Shown here: in pieces, positions 33,307 through 41,355 of the stretch | Numbering within the stretch: the first letter of the stretch is position 1 | Layout: every line of letters begins with the position of its first letter | NCBI GenBank assembly: GCA_037140375.1 | Contig: JBAXER010000015.1 | Location: 1 to 45,488 of the forward strand | Source: WLMZ01 sp037140375 | GTDB taxonomy: Bacteria; Actinomycetota; Acidimicrobiia; Acidimicrobiales; Ilumatobacteraceae | DNA length: 45,488 bases | Direction: 5' to 3' | Made by a program: the position numbers and the translations under genes | Notes under the pieces: generated by a model | Told to the model about the DNA's origin: nothing | The model's database searches: none | What the model saw: only the letters and a program-made list of their open reading frames with translations

Positions 33307-36021
33307 TCACCGACGTCGAGACCACCGCCGCCTGCGCTGCACCCTTCCAGCAGCCAATGCAGAGCGGACGTCGGCGACGATTTCGTCGCTGAGTTTTCGG
33401 TTCAGCCGGTCGGAGACAGCGAAGCGATCAGTCACCTGGCCGGCCTCAGACGCAATGCGGGCCGAATGAATCACTGCGCCTGCGGCAGCAAATGCGCTGC
33501 TGACAGCAAGCAAGACGCCTGGCTCGTCGGGACCAGTAACCGTGCACACGGTGAGCCACGGCAGAGCATCGTTATCGAACGTCAGCGAAATCGCCGGTTG
33601 CGCGATCGGCTGCACCTGCGCACCAAGTCGAGCTTCAAACGCCTGTGCTAACACCGCCGCCTTCGGCCGTGTCGATGTGCGCACTACAAAACTCGAGAGC
33701 GCAGCTCCATCTGGCCATGTGGTCAGATCGGCCGCAGCGATATCGAGTTGCTGACGCACCAACGCATCGGCCAATCGAGCCAGAAGACCGGCCGTGTCGC
33801 GACACGCAACATCGATCTTCCAATGATCGGGCTCAGGCTCGGGGCTGACCGCGATTCGCACCACGCCTTTGAGCGGCAGCGGTTCGACAAGCCGGGCATG
33901 ACGTGCCAGTTCTTCTGGCTCATGGGCAAGCAGATAGGTGTTCGACGCGTGTCGAAGTCGTTCGATTGGGGCAGCATCTTCGAGGAGACGTTGGGCCGCA
34001 AGTCGGCGGGTACCGGCAAGGTTGTCGGCTTCGCCACCTGTCAGATCAGGATGACGCAGGGCTTCTTGTATCTGCATGTACTGAGCGGCGAGCACATCGC
34101 TTGCCACTCGAGTGAGGTCGCCGAGGGCCACAGCCAACTCGTATGCAAGCCGAGCGTGGCGGGCCGTGCCGAGGTGTGTAGCCATTTGCAAGATCTCGTT
34201 CTCATCAAAGCCTGCGGGGCCGTGGGCTCTGCGCCGCAGCAGGTTGGCGTCTGCCACGATCGAAACGATCCGGTCGGCCTGAGCCTCACCACCGAAACGC
34301 CTCGCCAAGCTCTGCGCTGACTCAGCATCTGCGCACACGTCGGCAACGAGAGCGGCGAGAAGCAGGTCGTCGTCCAGCTCAGCCACAGCAGTTTCACCAT
34401 CGCCTGACGAAGACTGCGCATGCAGCCGATCGACCACAGCAAAACGCAACGATCCAAGTGGATCAAGGTCAGACATGTCGGCTCGGCGTCGCCGCATCGC
34501 TGTCGCTATTTCGGGCAGCGTACGTTCTATTACGCCGGTCACCTCGAGCCAACGCCACGACCGCGGCGAATCGTCGCGAAGTAGGTCAACCAGTGCAGCG
34601 GTGTGTGATGCATCCCAGACAAGGTCGGCTTGGCGATGCAATGCGAACCAGTCGAGCAAGGGTTCCGACGGAGTTCGCGATGAAGCATGTCGTGCAGCTG
34701 CCAGGGCCACCGTTACGGCCTGCGAAACAGGAGGGGTAGCAGCTAATCCAACGGTGTCGCCATCTGTGGAGATCCAACCCGAGGCGGGCTCTGCCTCAAC
34801 CGCCGGCGAGCCGAGCTCGGCTCGACGTCGCGGACCCTGCCCAATACGTAGACGCAGCAACGGAGGGGTAACCAATGTGGTCACGAGGATCACGAGCAGC
34901 AGCGCTCCGTATTGATCGGTGTCGAGGACCCCTGACGAGAGTCCGATGGCAGCAAAAATCAAGCCAACCTCGCCGCGCGGAATCATGCCGAGACCAATCA
35001 ATAAGCGGTCGGCGCGCTGCGCCGGTACGACCAGCGCCGAGCACAGCTTGCCGAGAACGGCGACGACGGTCATGGCGCCGGCGAGAAGGAGCACCGAGGG
35101 TTTCGCCATCGCAGAAAGGTCGGCATTGATACCGATGCTCAAGAAGAACACGGGAATAAACACGTTTCCGACCGCACCCAAATCGGCTGCCACGCGCTCG
35201 TGTTGATCAGTGCGACCAAGGGCAATGCCCGCCATAAAGCCACCAATGATGAACGCGAGCTTGGCGAGATCAGCAAGGGTGGCAAACCCAATCATTAAGG
35301 CAAACGCAGCCACGACCACGGTGGCCCCAGACGATGCGCGACGAGAGATTTGGCGAAACAACCTTGGCACCACGAACACGCCGAGTAGTCCGGTGCCCAA
35401 TAAGAAGAGCAGCGCCAGACCGAACGTCTGCGCCACCGTGCCAAGCCCAACCGACCCGCCAGTCACTACCTTCACCACCACGGTCAAGATGATCAGACCG
35501 AGCACGTCGTCAGCAACGGCGGCTCCAAGAACTATTCGCGACTCAATCGACGCAAGTGCCCTCAAGTCTCCAAACACGCGAGCGGTGATACCCACACTCG
35601 TAGCGGTGAGCGCGGCCCCAAAGAGCAGCGCCGTATTCGTGGACTCGCCAAACAACAGCCCCACACCGAGTCCCGCAGCAAAGGGCACAACAACGCCTAC
35701 CACTGCGACCGACATTGATGCACCGCCGACTTTTCGGAGTTCGACGAGGTCTGTTTCCATGCCGACGGAGAGCAGCAGCAACAGCACACCGATTTCGGCG
35801 AGCACGGCAACCGAGATCCCCCGCGCGCCGTCGAGTTGGATGAGCCCAATCACCGATGGTCCGACGAGCACACCGGCCACGATTTCACCGAGCACTGCTG
35901 GCACCCGAAGACGCTCAGCAAGTTCGGCGACCACTTTTGCGGCTGTGACAATAATCAGCAGATCAAGCAGCAGACGCGCCACATCGATCGATTCGGCGCT
36001 TCCAAAAATACCCATTGTCAC
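33307..36021 (-). CDS. CPA2 cation/proton antiporter fused to a GlnD-like degenerate HD plus two ACT domains
   Basis: 904 residues from GTG 36021 (ATG 36015 is also possible). Residues 1 to about 395 are a CPA2 antiporter with some 12 membrane helices; the ion-binding motif is VADDVLG (D171-D172) and GMIPRGEVG (R349) fits a later core helix. Residues of about 455-905 resemble the C-terminal half of PII uridylyltransferase GlnD. There is a WLEVTGVIERTLPE stretch, an HD-like domain in which the usual DRH and HD metal ligands read DRL (531-533) and AD (560-561), then ACT domains at about 733-795 and 821-890. The GlnD nucleotidyltransferase domain is absent, so uridylylation or its reversal is unlikely. 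It lies 160 bp upstream of amtB-glnB on the same strand. A nitrogen-gated cation or ammonium antiporter is inferred. ACT domains commonly bind amino acids; in GlnD, glutamine. Confidence 0.85.
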   Translation of the reverse strand: MTMGIFGSAESIDVARLLLDLLIIVTAAKVVAELAERLRVPAVLGEIVAGVLVGPSVIGLIQLDGARGISVAVLAEIGVLLLLLSVGMETDLVELRKVGGASMSVAVVGVVVPFAAGLGVGLLFGESTNTALLFGAALTATSVGITARVFGDLRALASIESRIVLGAAVADDVLGLIILTVVVKVVTGGSVGLGTVAQTFGLALLFLLGTGLLGVFVVPRLFRQISRRASSGATVVVAAFALMIGFATLADLAKLAFIIGGFMAGIALGRTDQHERVAADLGAVGNVFIPVFFLSIGINADLSAMAKPSVLLLAGAMTVVAVLGKLCSALVVPAQRADRLLIGLGMIPRGEVGLIFAAIGLSSGVLDTDQYGALLLVILVTTLVTPPLLRLRIGQGPRRRAELGSPAVEAEPASGWISTDGDTVGLAATPPVSQAVTVALAAARHASSRTPSEPLLDWFALHRQADLVWDASHTAALVDLLRDDSPRSWRWLEVTGVIERTLPEIATAMRRRRADMSDLDPLGSLRFAVVDRLHAQSSSGDGETAVAELDDDLLLAALVADVCADAESAQSLARRFGGEAQADRIVSIVADANLLRRRAHGPAGFDENEILQMATHLGTARHARLAYELAVALGDLTRVASDVLAAQYMQIQEALRHPDLTGGEADNLAGTRRLAAQRLLEDAAPIERLRHASNTYLLAHEPEELARHARLVEPLPLKGVVRIAVSPEPEPDHWKIDVACRDTAGLLARLADALVRQQLDIAAADLTTWPDGAALSSFVVRTSTRPKAAVLAQAFEARLGAQVQPIAQPAISLTFDNDALPWLTVCTVTGPDEPGVLLAVSSAFAAAGAVIHSARIASEAGQVTDRFAVSDRLNRKLSDEIVADVRSALAAGRVQRRRRWSRRR

Positions 36022-36061
36022 GAGATTAAGTCGGCAATGTTTCGCCGCTATGCGACTTCTG

Positions 36062-36079
36062 TGAACTGGGTATGAACTG
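36062..36079. promoter_or_regulatory. Tandem TGAACTG repeat upstream of the antiporter gene
   Basis: TGAACTG occurs at 36062-36068 and 36073-36079, an 11-bp period, 41 to 58 bp upstream of the antiporter start. One-turn spacing in this 96-bp spacer fits a regulator site; no regulator is identified. Confidence 0.35.
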
Positions 36080-36117
36080 CGCCTCGGGTCAGGCCGCAGT
36101 CACTGGCAAGAAATGGC

Positions 36118-37947
36118 CTACTTGCCCTTTTTGTTCGCCTTACGGCGATCTTCGAGGGCGAGGTGCTTCTTGCGAATGCGGATGTTCTTCGGCGTGACCT
36201 CGACGAGTTCGTCGTCGGCAATCCACTCGATAGCAGTCTCGAGACTGTGAATGCGAGGCGCCGGCAACTTGACCGCATCGTCGTGGCTGTGCGTACGAAT
36301 GTTGTTCTTTTCCTTTGGACGAACGGCGTTGACCACCATCTCGTCTTCACGGGCACATTCGCCAACGACCATGCCTTCATATACCTGCTCACCTGGAGCG
36401 ATGAAGAATTGGCCGCTGAGCTGCAGCTTGTCGAGCGCATAGCCGGTGGACTGACCGATGCGGTCGGCGACCATTGCGCCGCCACGGGAGTCGGGCATTT
36501 CGCCGGTCCATGCCATCCAGCCGAGGTGATGCTGGTGCAACAGCGCAGTACCGCGGGTGACGGTCATCAGCAACGAACGGAAGCCAATGAGGCCACGGCT
36601 TGGGCATTCGAAGGTGACAATGGTGCGGCCAGCGTCGCCGGGGCGAAGGTCGGTGATACGACCCTTGCGAGGCGCCAACTCTTGCGTGACGGTGCCGACA
36701 TGGTCGTCGGGAACGTCGCAGACGCCGCGCTCTTGTGGCTCGAAGCGCTTGCCATTCACTTCTTTGGTGATGACCTCGGGGCGGCTGACCTGCAGCTCGT
36801 AACCCTCGCGACGCATCGACTCAATCAACACAGCCAGCTGCAATTCGCCACGGCCGGCAACTTCGATGATGTCGGGCGAGCCGGTCTCGAACAGCTTGAT
36901 CGACACGTTGCCGAGCAGTTCTTTTTCGAGGCGATCGACAAGGTGACGGCTGGTGAGGTACTTGCCATCTTTGCCAGCGAACGGCGACGTGTTGACGCCG
37001 AAGGTCATGCGCAGCACGGGCTCGTCGACCATCAAGCGTGGCAATGCCACTGGCGACTCGACCGAGGCGATGGTGTCGCCGATCTCGACCTCGGGGAATC
37101 CGGCAACCACGAACAAGTCGCCCGCCGAGAGTTCTTGCACTTCGTTGCGGCTCACGCCTTCGAACGCCATCAACTGGCTCAGGCGACGCTTGAGCGGAGG
37201 CTGACCCTCGGCGAACTCTTCTTCGAGCAACGCAACGGTGTCGCCGCGGCGCATGACGCCGTTGACAACGCGACCAATGGCCAAACGACCGAGGTACTCG
37301 CTGGCATCGAGGGTGGTGACCATGGCCTGCAATGGCGCCGTGGGGTCGCCCTGAGGGGCGGGAATGGTCTCGAGAATGGTGTCGAGCAGGGCCGACAGGT
37401 CTTCGTCGGGACCAGGCATGCCAACGCCACGCATTGAGCGACCTTCGCGAGCCACGGCCGAGATGACCTGGAAGTCGATGTGGTGGTCACCGGCATCGAG
37501 GTCGATGAACAACTGGTACACCTCGTCGAGCACTTCTTCTGGGCGTGCGTCGCCGCGGTCGACCTTGTTGATGATGACGATGGCCGGCAGATCGAGCGCC
37601 AGGGCTTTTTGCAGCACATAGCGGGTCTGCGGCAGTGGGCCCTCGGCCGCATCGACGAGCAGCAACACGCCGTCGACCATGGTGAGCGCGCGTTCGACTT
37701 CGCCACCGAAGTCGGCGTGGCCAGGGGTGTCAACGAGGTTGATCTTGGTGCCCTTCCATGTGATGGAAGCGGCCTTGGCGAGAATGGTGATGCCACGCTC
37801 TCGCTCTTGGTCGTTGCTGTCCATCACGCGGTCAACGACCGCCTGGTGGGCTGCAAAGGTGCCTGTTGCGCGCAACAGGGCATCGACGAGTGTGGTTTTA
37901 CCGTGGTCGACGTGCGCGACAAGGGCGATATTTCGTAATTGGGTCAT
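36118..37947 (-). CDS. typA: GTPase TypA/BipA, ribosome-associated
   Basis: 609 residues from ATG 37947 (MTQLRNIALVAHVDHGKTT). GTPase motifs are G1 AHVDHGKT, RERGITI (switch I), DTPGHADFGGEVER (G3) and NKVDR (G4). Domain II, the EF-G-like domains III and V, and the basic C-terminal tail (KKHLALEDRRKANKKGK) follow. TypA binds ribosomes and affects assembly and stress responses, particularly in the cold. The open frame extends 15 codons upstream but lacks family similarity there, so the internal ATG is preferred. Confidence 0.97.
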   Translation of the reverse strand: MTQLRNIALVAHVDHGKTTLVDALLRATGTFAAHQAVVDRVMDSNDQERERGITILAKAASITWKGTKINLVDTPGHADFGGEVERALTMVDGVLLLVDAAEGPLPQTRYVLQKALALDLPAIVIINKVDRGDARPEEVLDEVYQLFIDLDAGDHHIDFQVISAVAREGRSMRGVGMPGPDEDLSALLDTILETIPAPQGDPTAPLQAMVTTLDASEYLGRLAIGRVVNGVMRRGDTVALLEEEFAEGQPPLKRRLSQLMAFEGVSRNEVQELSAGDLFVVAGFPEVEIGDTIASVESPVALPRLMVDEPVLRMTFGVNTSPFAGKDGKYLTSRHLVDRLEKELLGNVSIKLFETGSPDIIEVAGRGELQLAVLIESMRREGYELQVSRPEVITKEVNGKRFEPQERGVCDVPDDHVGTVTQELAPRKGRITDLRPGDAGRTIVTFECPSRGLIGFRSLLMTVTRGTALLHQHHLGWMAWTGEMPDSRGGAMVADRIGQSTGYALDKLQLSGQFFIAPGEQVYEGMVVGECAREDEMVVNAVRPKEKNNIRTHSHDDAVKLPAPRIHSLETAIEWIADDELVEVTPKNIRIRKKHLALEDRRKANKKGK

Positions 37948-38040
37948 AGTCCGCGGTTTTCGTTGATACCGCAAAGCTGGGGCGGGGGCCACAGCGCGGC
38001 AGGAGACAAATGCTGCCTCAGGTGTATTACAGCTTCAGAT

Positions 38041-38226
38041 TCAGTCTTCGGGCTCTTCGTCGTCGTCATCGAAGGTGACGCCGTACTTCTCCGCTAGCGC
38101 GGCATACTCATCGTCTTCGGTACGAGGACGTTGATCAGTGCCCGCAAATCCCAGATCGAGTGCACTGGGACCAGCTTGCTTGAGCTTTCGCGCTTCTTCA
38201 AAGCGGCGATGACGACCCTTCTTCAC
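38041..38226 (-). CDS. Small highly charged protein
   Basis: 61 residues from GTG 38226 with GGAG 7 nt upstream. The N-terminus is basic (MKKGRHRRFEEARKLK) and the C-terminus very acidic (FDDDDEEPED), with YAALAEKYG between. The layout recalls the small actinobacterial DUF3073 proteins (basic start, acidic tail, YxxxxEKY element), but the match is loose. Possibly a nucleic-acid or ribosome-associated protein; function unknown. It lies between korB and typA on the same strand. Confidence 0.65.
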   Translation of the reverse strand: MKKGRHRRFEEARKLKQAGPSALDLGFAGTDQRPRTEDDEYAALAEKYGVTFDDDDEEPED

Positions 38227-38354
38227 GGCAGGGCTCCGAACCTAGAGAAATAACATCGGGTTCAAGCCTATCGTTCGCTGCATCGAACCAGACGGATTAC
38301 AGAGGTGACCTGCGTCGTATTTCGAGTGATTTCCCAGCTCAGGACCCCGCCAGA

Positions 38355-39398
38355 TCATGTGATCTGCCATGTACCGGCCGAACGAAGCAGCCCGGCTAGG
38401 TCGCCCGGCCCCATTTTCGCCGACGCTTTCGCCAGCTGTGTACCCAACATCGCCCCATACTCGGGCCGATCGACGTCGCGAAACACCCCAAATGGAGTGG
38501 GGGTCCAACGTCGGCTTGAGGTGGCAGGCTCATCGGCCGAAAGTCGAGCGAGCGCGAACGCCAGGCTCGGGTCGGCGCGATGAGCATCGTGCTTCAGGAT
38601 CGCCTCGAGTCCGACCTCGGCAACCTCGACGATGCGCAAATGCCCGTCGGCGCCCATCACCACTCCGGCGTGACCGTTCTCACCGAACACGATTGGTTCA
38701 CCGTGACGAAGGTCGATCATCATCTCGCCGCGTGCTTTGCGGCCAGTGACTTCGTCGTAGGCGCCTTCGTTGAAGACGTTGCAGTTCTGCAGAATCTCAA
38801 CAAACGATGTGCCTCGGTGGGCGTGCGCGGCGCGCAGTGTCTCCATCATGTGCTTGCGATCGAGGTCGTGAGTTCGAGCCACAAAACCGGCTTCGGCACC
38901 GAGCGCCAGCGCTAGCGGGCTGAACGGATGGTCGATAGACCCCATCGGTGTCGACTTGGTCACCTTGCCCAATTCTGAGGTGGGCGAATACTGCCCCTTG
39001 GTTAAGCCGTAGATGCGGTTGTTGAACAACAAGATCGTGAGGTTCACATTGCGCCGAAGCGCATGTATCAAGTGATTGCCACCGATAGACAACGCATCGC
39101 CATCGCCCGTCACCACCCATACGTCGAGGTCGGGGCGAGCAACAGCAATACCCGTGGCAATGGCTGGCGCCCGACCGTGGATTCCGTGAATTCCGTACGT
39201 GTTCATGTAGTACGGGAACCGGCTTGAGCATCCGATACCTGACACGAACACCGTGTTCTCAGGCTTCAGGCCGAGTTCTGGCATCAGCGTCTGCACGGCA
39301 AGCAAGATTCCGTAGTCGCCGCATCCTGGGCACCAGCGCACCTCTTGATCGGTCGACCAATCCTTCTTGGTGGTCACCGAGACAACTGTGTCTGTCAT
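38355..39398 (-). CDS. korB: 2-oxoglutarate:ferredoxin oxidoreductase, beta subunit
   Basis: 347 residues. It carries thiamine diphosphate and one [4Fe-4S] cluster and, with KorA, converts 2-oxoglutarate and CoA to succinyl-CoA, passing electrons to ferredoxin. The cluster cysteines are in WCPGCGDYG (two), GIGCSSR and LQNCNVF. The TPP/Mg motif is GDGDALSIGGNH followed by NNRIYGLTKGQ. The start overlaps the korA stop by four bases (ATGA). A palindrome spans the stop codon (38351-38366). Confidence 0.94.
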   Translation of the reverse strand: MTDTVVSVTTKKDWSTDQEVRWCPGCGDYGILLAVQTLMPELGLKPENTVFVSGIGCSSRFPYYMNTYGIHGIHGRAPAIATGIAVARPDLDVWVVTGDGDALSIGGNHLIHALRRNVNLTILLFNNRIYGLTKGQYSPTSELGKVTKSTPMGSIDHPFSPLALALGAEAGFVARTHDLDRKHMMETLRAAHAHRGTSFVEILQNCNVFNEGAYDEVTGRKARGEMMIDLRHGEPIVFGENGHAGVVMGADGHLRIVEVAEVGLEAILKHDAHRADPSLAFALARLSADEPATSSRRWTPTPFGVFRDVDRPEYGAMLGTQLAKASAKMGPGDLAGLLRSAGTWQIT

Positions 39399-41275
39399 TG
39401 CACTACTCCTTTGGCTGCGCTTGCAACGGCATGCTCGAGCTCGGCGGAGGTGAACGGCAAGCCCTGCACCTTGCTCACCGATTGGGCATCAATGAGGTAC
39501 TCGGAGCGCACAATGCGACACAACTGACCCAGGTTCAGCTCGGGAACAATCACTGTGTCGAAGCCCCGCAACAGCTCGCCCAAGTTGGCCGGCAATGGAT
39601 TGATGTTGGTGAGGTGCACCCACGCGACTTTCTCGCCGCGAGATCGGATGCGTTGCACCGCCGCAAAGATCGCCGCCCACGTAGATCCCCAACCAAGAAT
39701 GCACACGGCGGCATCGGCATCGCCGACAACCTCAGCGGCAGGGATGTCGTGAGCGATGCCGGCGATTTTGCTCGCACGGAGATGAGTCATCTTGTCGTGG
39801 TTTGCAGGCGTGTAGTTGATGTCGCCGCTGCCATCCTCCTTTTCGAGACCTCCGATGCGATGCATCAATCCCGGTGTACCCGGAATAGCCCATGGCCGAG
39901 CGAGCGTCTCAGGGTCACGCAAGTACGGCCAGTACTCGTCGACGCCATCGGGGGCAACATGGTTCATCTCTGTCTGAAACGGCACCGAGATGTCGGGCAA
40001 CGCATCAAGATCGGGCAGCAGCCACGGTTCGGAACCATTCGCAATGTAGCCATCGGACAGCAAGATGACCGGAGTGCGGTACTTCAGGGCAATACGCGCC
40101 GCCTCGATTGCGGCATGAAAGCAATGGCTGGGGCTATATGCCGCAACGATCGGCAGCGGCGCTTCGCCGTGACGCCCGAACATCGCGATGTTCAAATCGG
40201 CGGCCTCTGTCTTGGTGGGCAATCCGGTTGACGGGCCGCCGCGCTGCACATCGACGATGATCATCGGCAGCTCAAGCGACACGCCAAGGCTGATGGTCTC
40301 GCTCTTGAGTGCGAGGCCGGGGCCGCTGGTTGTTGTGACCCCAAGGTGCCCGGCGAATGCCGCGCCCAGCGCCATGCCCGCTGCGGCAATCTCGTCTTCG
40401 GCCTGAACGGTGCGAACGCCAAAGTGCTTGGCCTTCGAGAGCTCGTGCAAAATGTCGGAGGCCGGCGTGATTGGGTAGCTACCCAAAAACACCGGCAGTT
40501 TCGCCAGTTGTCCGGCCGCAACGAGTCCCCATGCAAGGGCCACGTTGCCGGTGATGTTGGTGTACTCCCCCGCTGGCATGTGGGCCGACTCGACCTGAAA
40601 CGGATGATCGAACAACTCGGTGGTCTCACCGAAGTGGTAGCCAGCGTTGAACGCTGCCGCGTTTGATGCCCGCACCAATTCGTCAGTGAATCGAGCAGCA
40701 ATCCAGTCGAGCGTGAATTCACGCGGCCGAGAAAACAGCCACGAGATCATGCCGAGCGCAAAGAAGTTCTTCGACCGTTCGGCGTCGCGAGGCTTCACGC
40801 CGAGGTCGGTGGCGGCCTGCACGGTGAGCGACGTCATCGGAACTTCGACGACCCGGTAGTTGGCCAACGAGTCGTCGTCGAGCGGATTGGTGACGTAGCC
40901 AACTTTGGCGAGGTCGCGCTCGCCGAACGCGTCGCGGTTCACGATGAGCAGACCGCCTTGTTCAAGCCGGCCAAGATCGGCCTTGAGCGCTGCAGGGTTC
41001 ATCGCGATCAACACACTTGGCGCATCGCCGGGCGTGGTGATGTCGTGATCTGAGATCTGCACCTGAAAGCTCGACACACCGTTCACCGTTCCGGCAGGAG
41101 CGCGGATCTCGGCTGGGTAGTCGGGAAAGGTGGAGAGATCGTTGCCGAACATTGCACTTGCCGAGGTGAACCGGTCGCCGACCAGTTGCATGCCGTCCCC
41201 GGAGTCACCGGCAAATCGCACCACAACACGACTCAGCGTCTCGGGTGCCGACTTGCGTTCTGCAGTGTTGGTCAT
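39395..41275 (-). CDS. korA: 2-oxoglutarate:ferredoxin oxidoreductase, alpha subunit (gamma-alpha fusion)
   Basis: 626 residues. The N-terminal gamma domain (about 17-200) starts with VVVRFAGDSGDGMQ. The alpha domain (about 240-620) has the pyrimidine-binding region with SYPITPASDIL and EDEIAAAGMALGAAFAG, and a C-terminal transketolase-like domain (CILGWGSTW, NLGQLCRIVR). Together with korB it forms the KGOR type found in many actinobacteria in place of, or alongside, 2-oxoglutarate dehydrogenase. GGGAGG lies 7 nt before the ATG. A GC-rich hairpin lies just upstream at 41295-41313. Confidence 0.95.
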   Translation of the reverse strand: MTNTAERKSAPETLSRVVVRFAGDSGDGMQLVGDRFTSASAMFGNDLSTFPDYPAEIRAPAGTVNGVSSFQVQISDHDITTPGDAPSVLIAMNPAALKADLGRLEQGGLLIVNRDAFGERDLAKVGYVTNPLDDDSLANYRVVEVPMTSLTVQAATDLGVKPRDAERSKNFFALGMISWLFSRPREFTLDWIAARFTDELVRASNAAAFNAGYHFGETTELFDHPFQVESAHMPAGEYTNITGNVALAWGLVAAGQLAKLPVFLGSYPITPASDILHELSKAKHFGVRTVQAEDEIAAAGMALGAAFAGHLGVTTTSGPGLALKSETISLGVSLELPMIIVDVQRGGPSTGLPTKTEAADLNIAMFGRHGEAPLPIVAAYSPSHCFHAAIEAARIALKYRTPVILLSDGYIANGSEPWLLPDLDALPDISVPFQTEMNHVAPDGVDEYWPYLRDPETLARPWAIPGTPGLMHRIGGLEKEDGSGDINYTPANHDKMTHLRASKIAGIAHDIPAAEVVGDADAAVCILGWGSTWAAIFAAVQRIRSRGEKVAWVHLTNINPLPANLGELLRGFDTVIVPELNLGQLCRIVRSEYLIDAQSVSKVQGLPFTSAELEHAVASAAKGVVQ

Positions 41276-41294
41276 TGGGATGCCTCCCTATTAC

Positions 41295-41313
41295 GGGCGG
41301 GGCCATCCCGCCC
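41295..41313. promoter_or_regulatory. GC-rich hairpin in the korA leader
   Basis: GGGCGGG at 41295-41301 pairs with CCCGCCC at 41307-41313 around a 5-nt loop. On the minus strand it lies a few bases upstream of the korA Shine-Dalgarno sequence, in the divergent spacer between korA and the alpha-glucosidase gene. It could be a leader structure, an operator, or by-chance GC pairing. Confidence 0.4.
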
Positions 41314-41355
41314 CACCACGAACCATACACCCGCCGTTCTCTACGCTGAACCGGT

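Noticed and set aside
35210..36064. 284-codon Thr/Ser/Pro-rich frame antisense to the antiporter
   Set aside because: The composition is what a reverse reading of hydrophobic helix codons produces; no start signal or family match.
36163..37437. 424-codon open frame antisense to typA
   Set aside because: Mirror frame of a highly conserved GTPase gene; no motifs of its own.
37953..38017. Two 5-bp inverted repeats in the typA leader (37953-37972 and 37998-38017)
   Set aside because: Stems are short with 10-nt loops; no convincing terminator or riboswitch architecture.
38227..38354. Possible tRNA T-arm (GGGTTCAAGCC) in the korB-small gene gap
   Set aside because: The five-bp T-stem does not pair fully and no acceptor, D or anticodon arm can be drawn. 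The rest of this gap shows no gene.
38351..38366. Palindrome (7 + 2 + 7 bp) over the korB stop codon
   Set aside because: It is symmetric but the loop is too small for the full RNA stem and no T-tract follows; it may be chance.
38242..38508. 88-codon frame overlapping the 3' end of korB
   Set aside because: It overlaps korB in another frame and has no supporting motif or ribosome-binding site.
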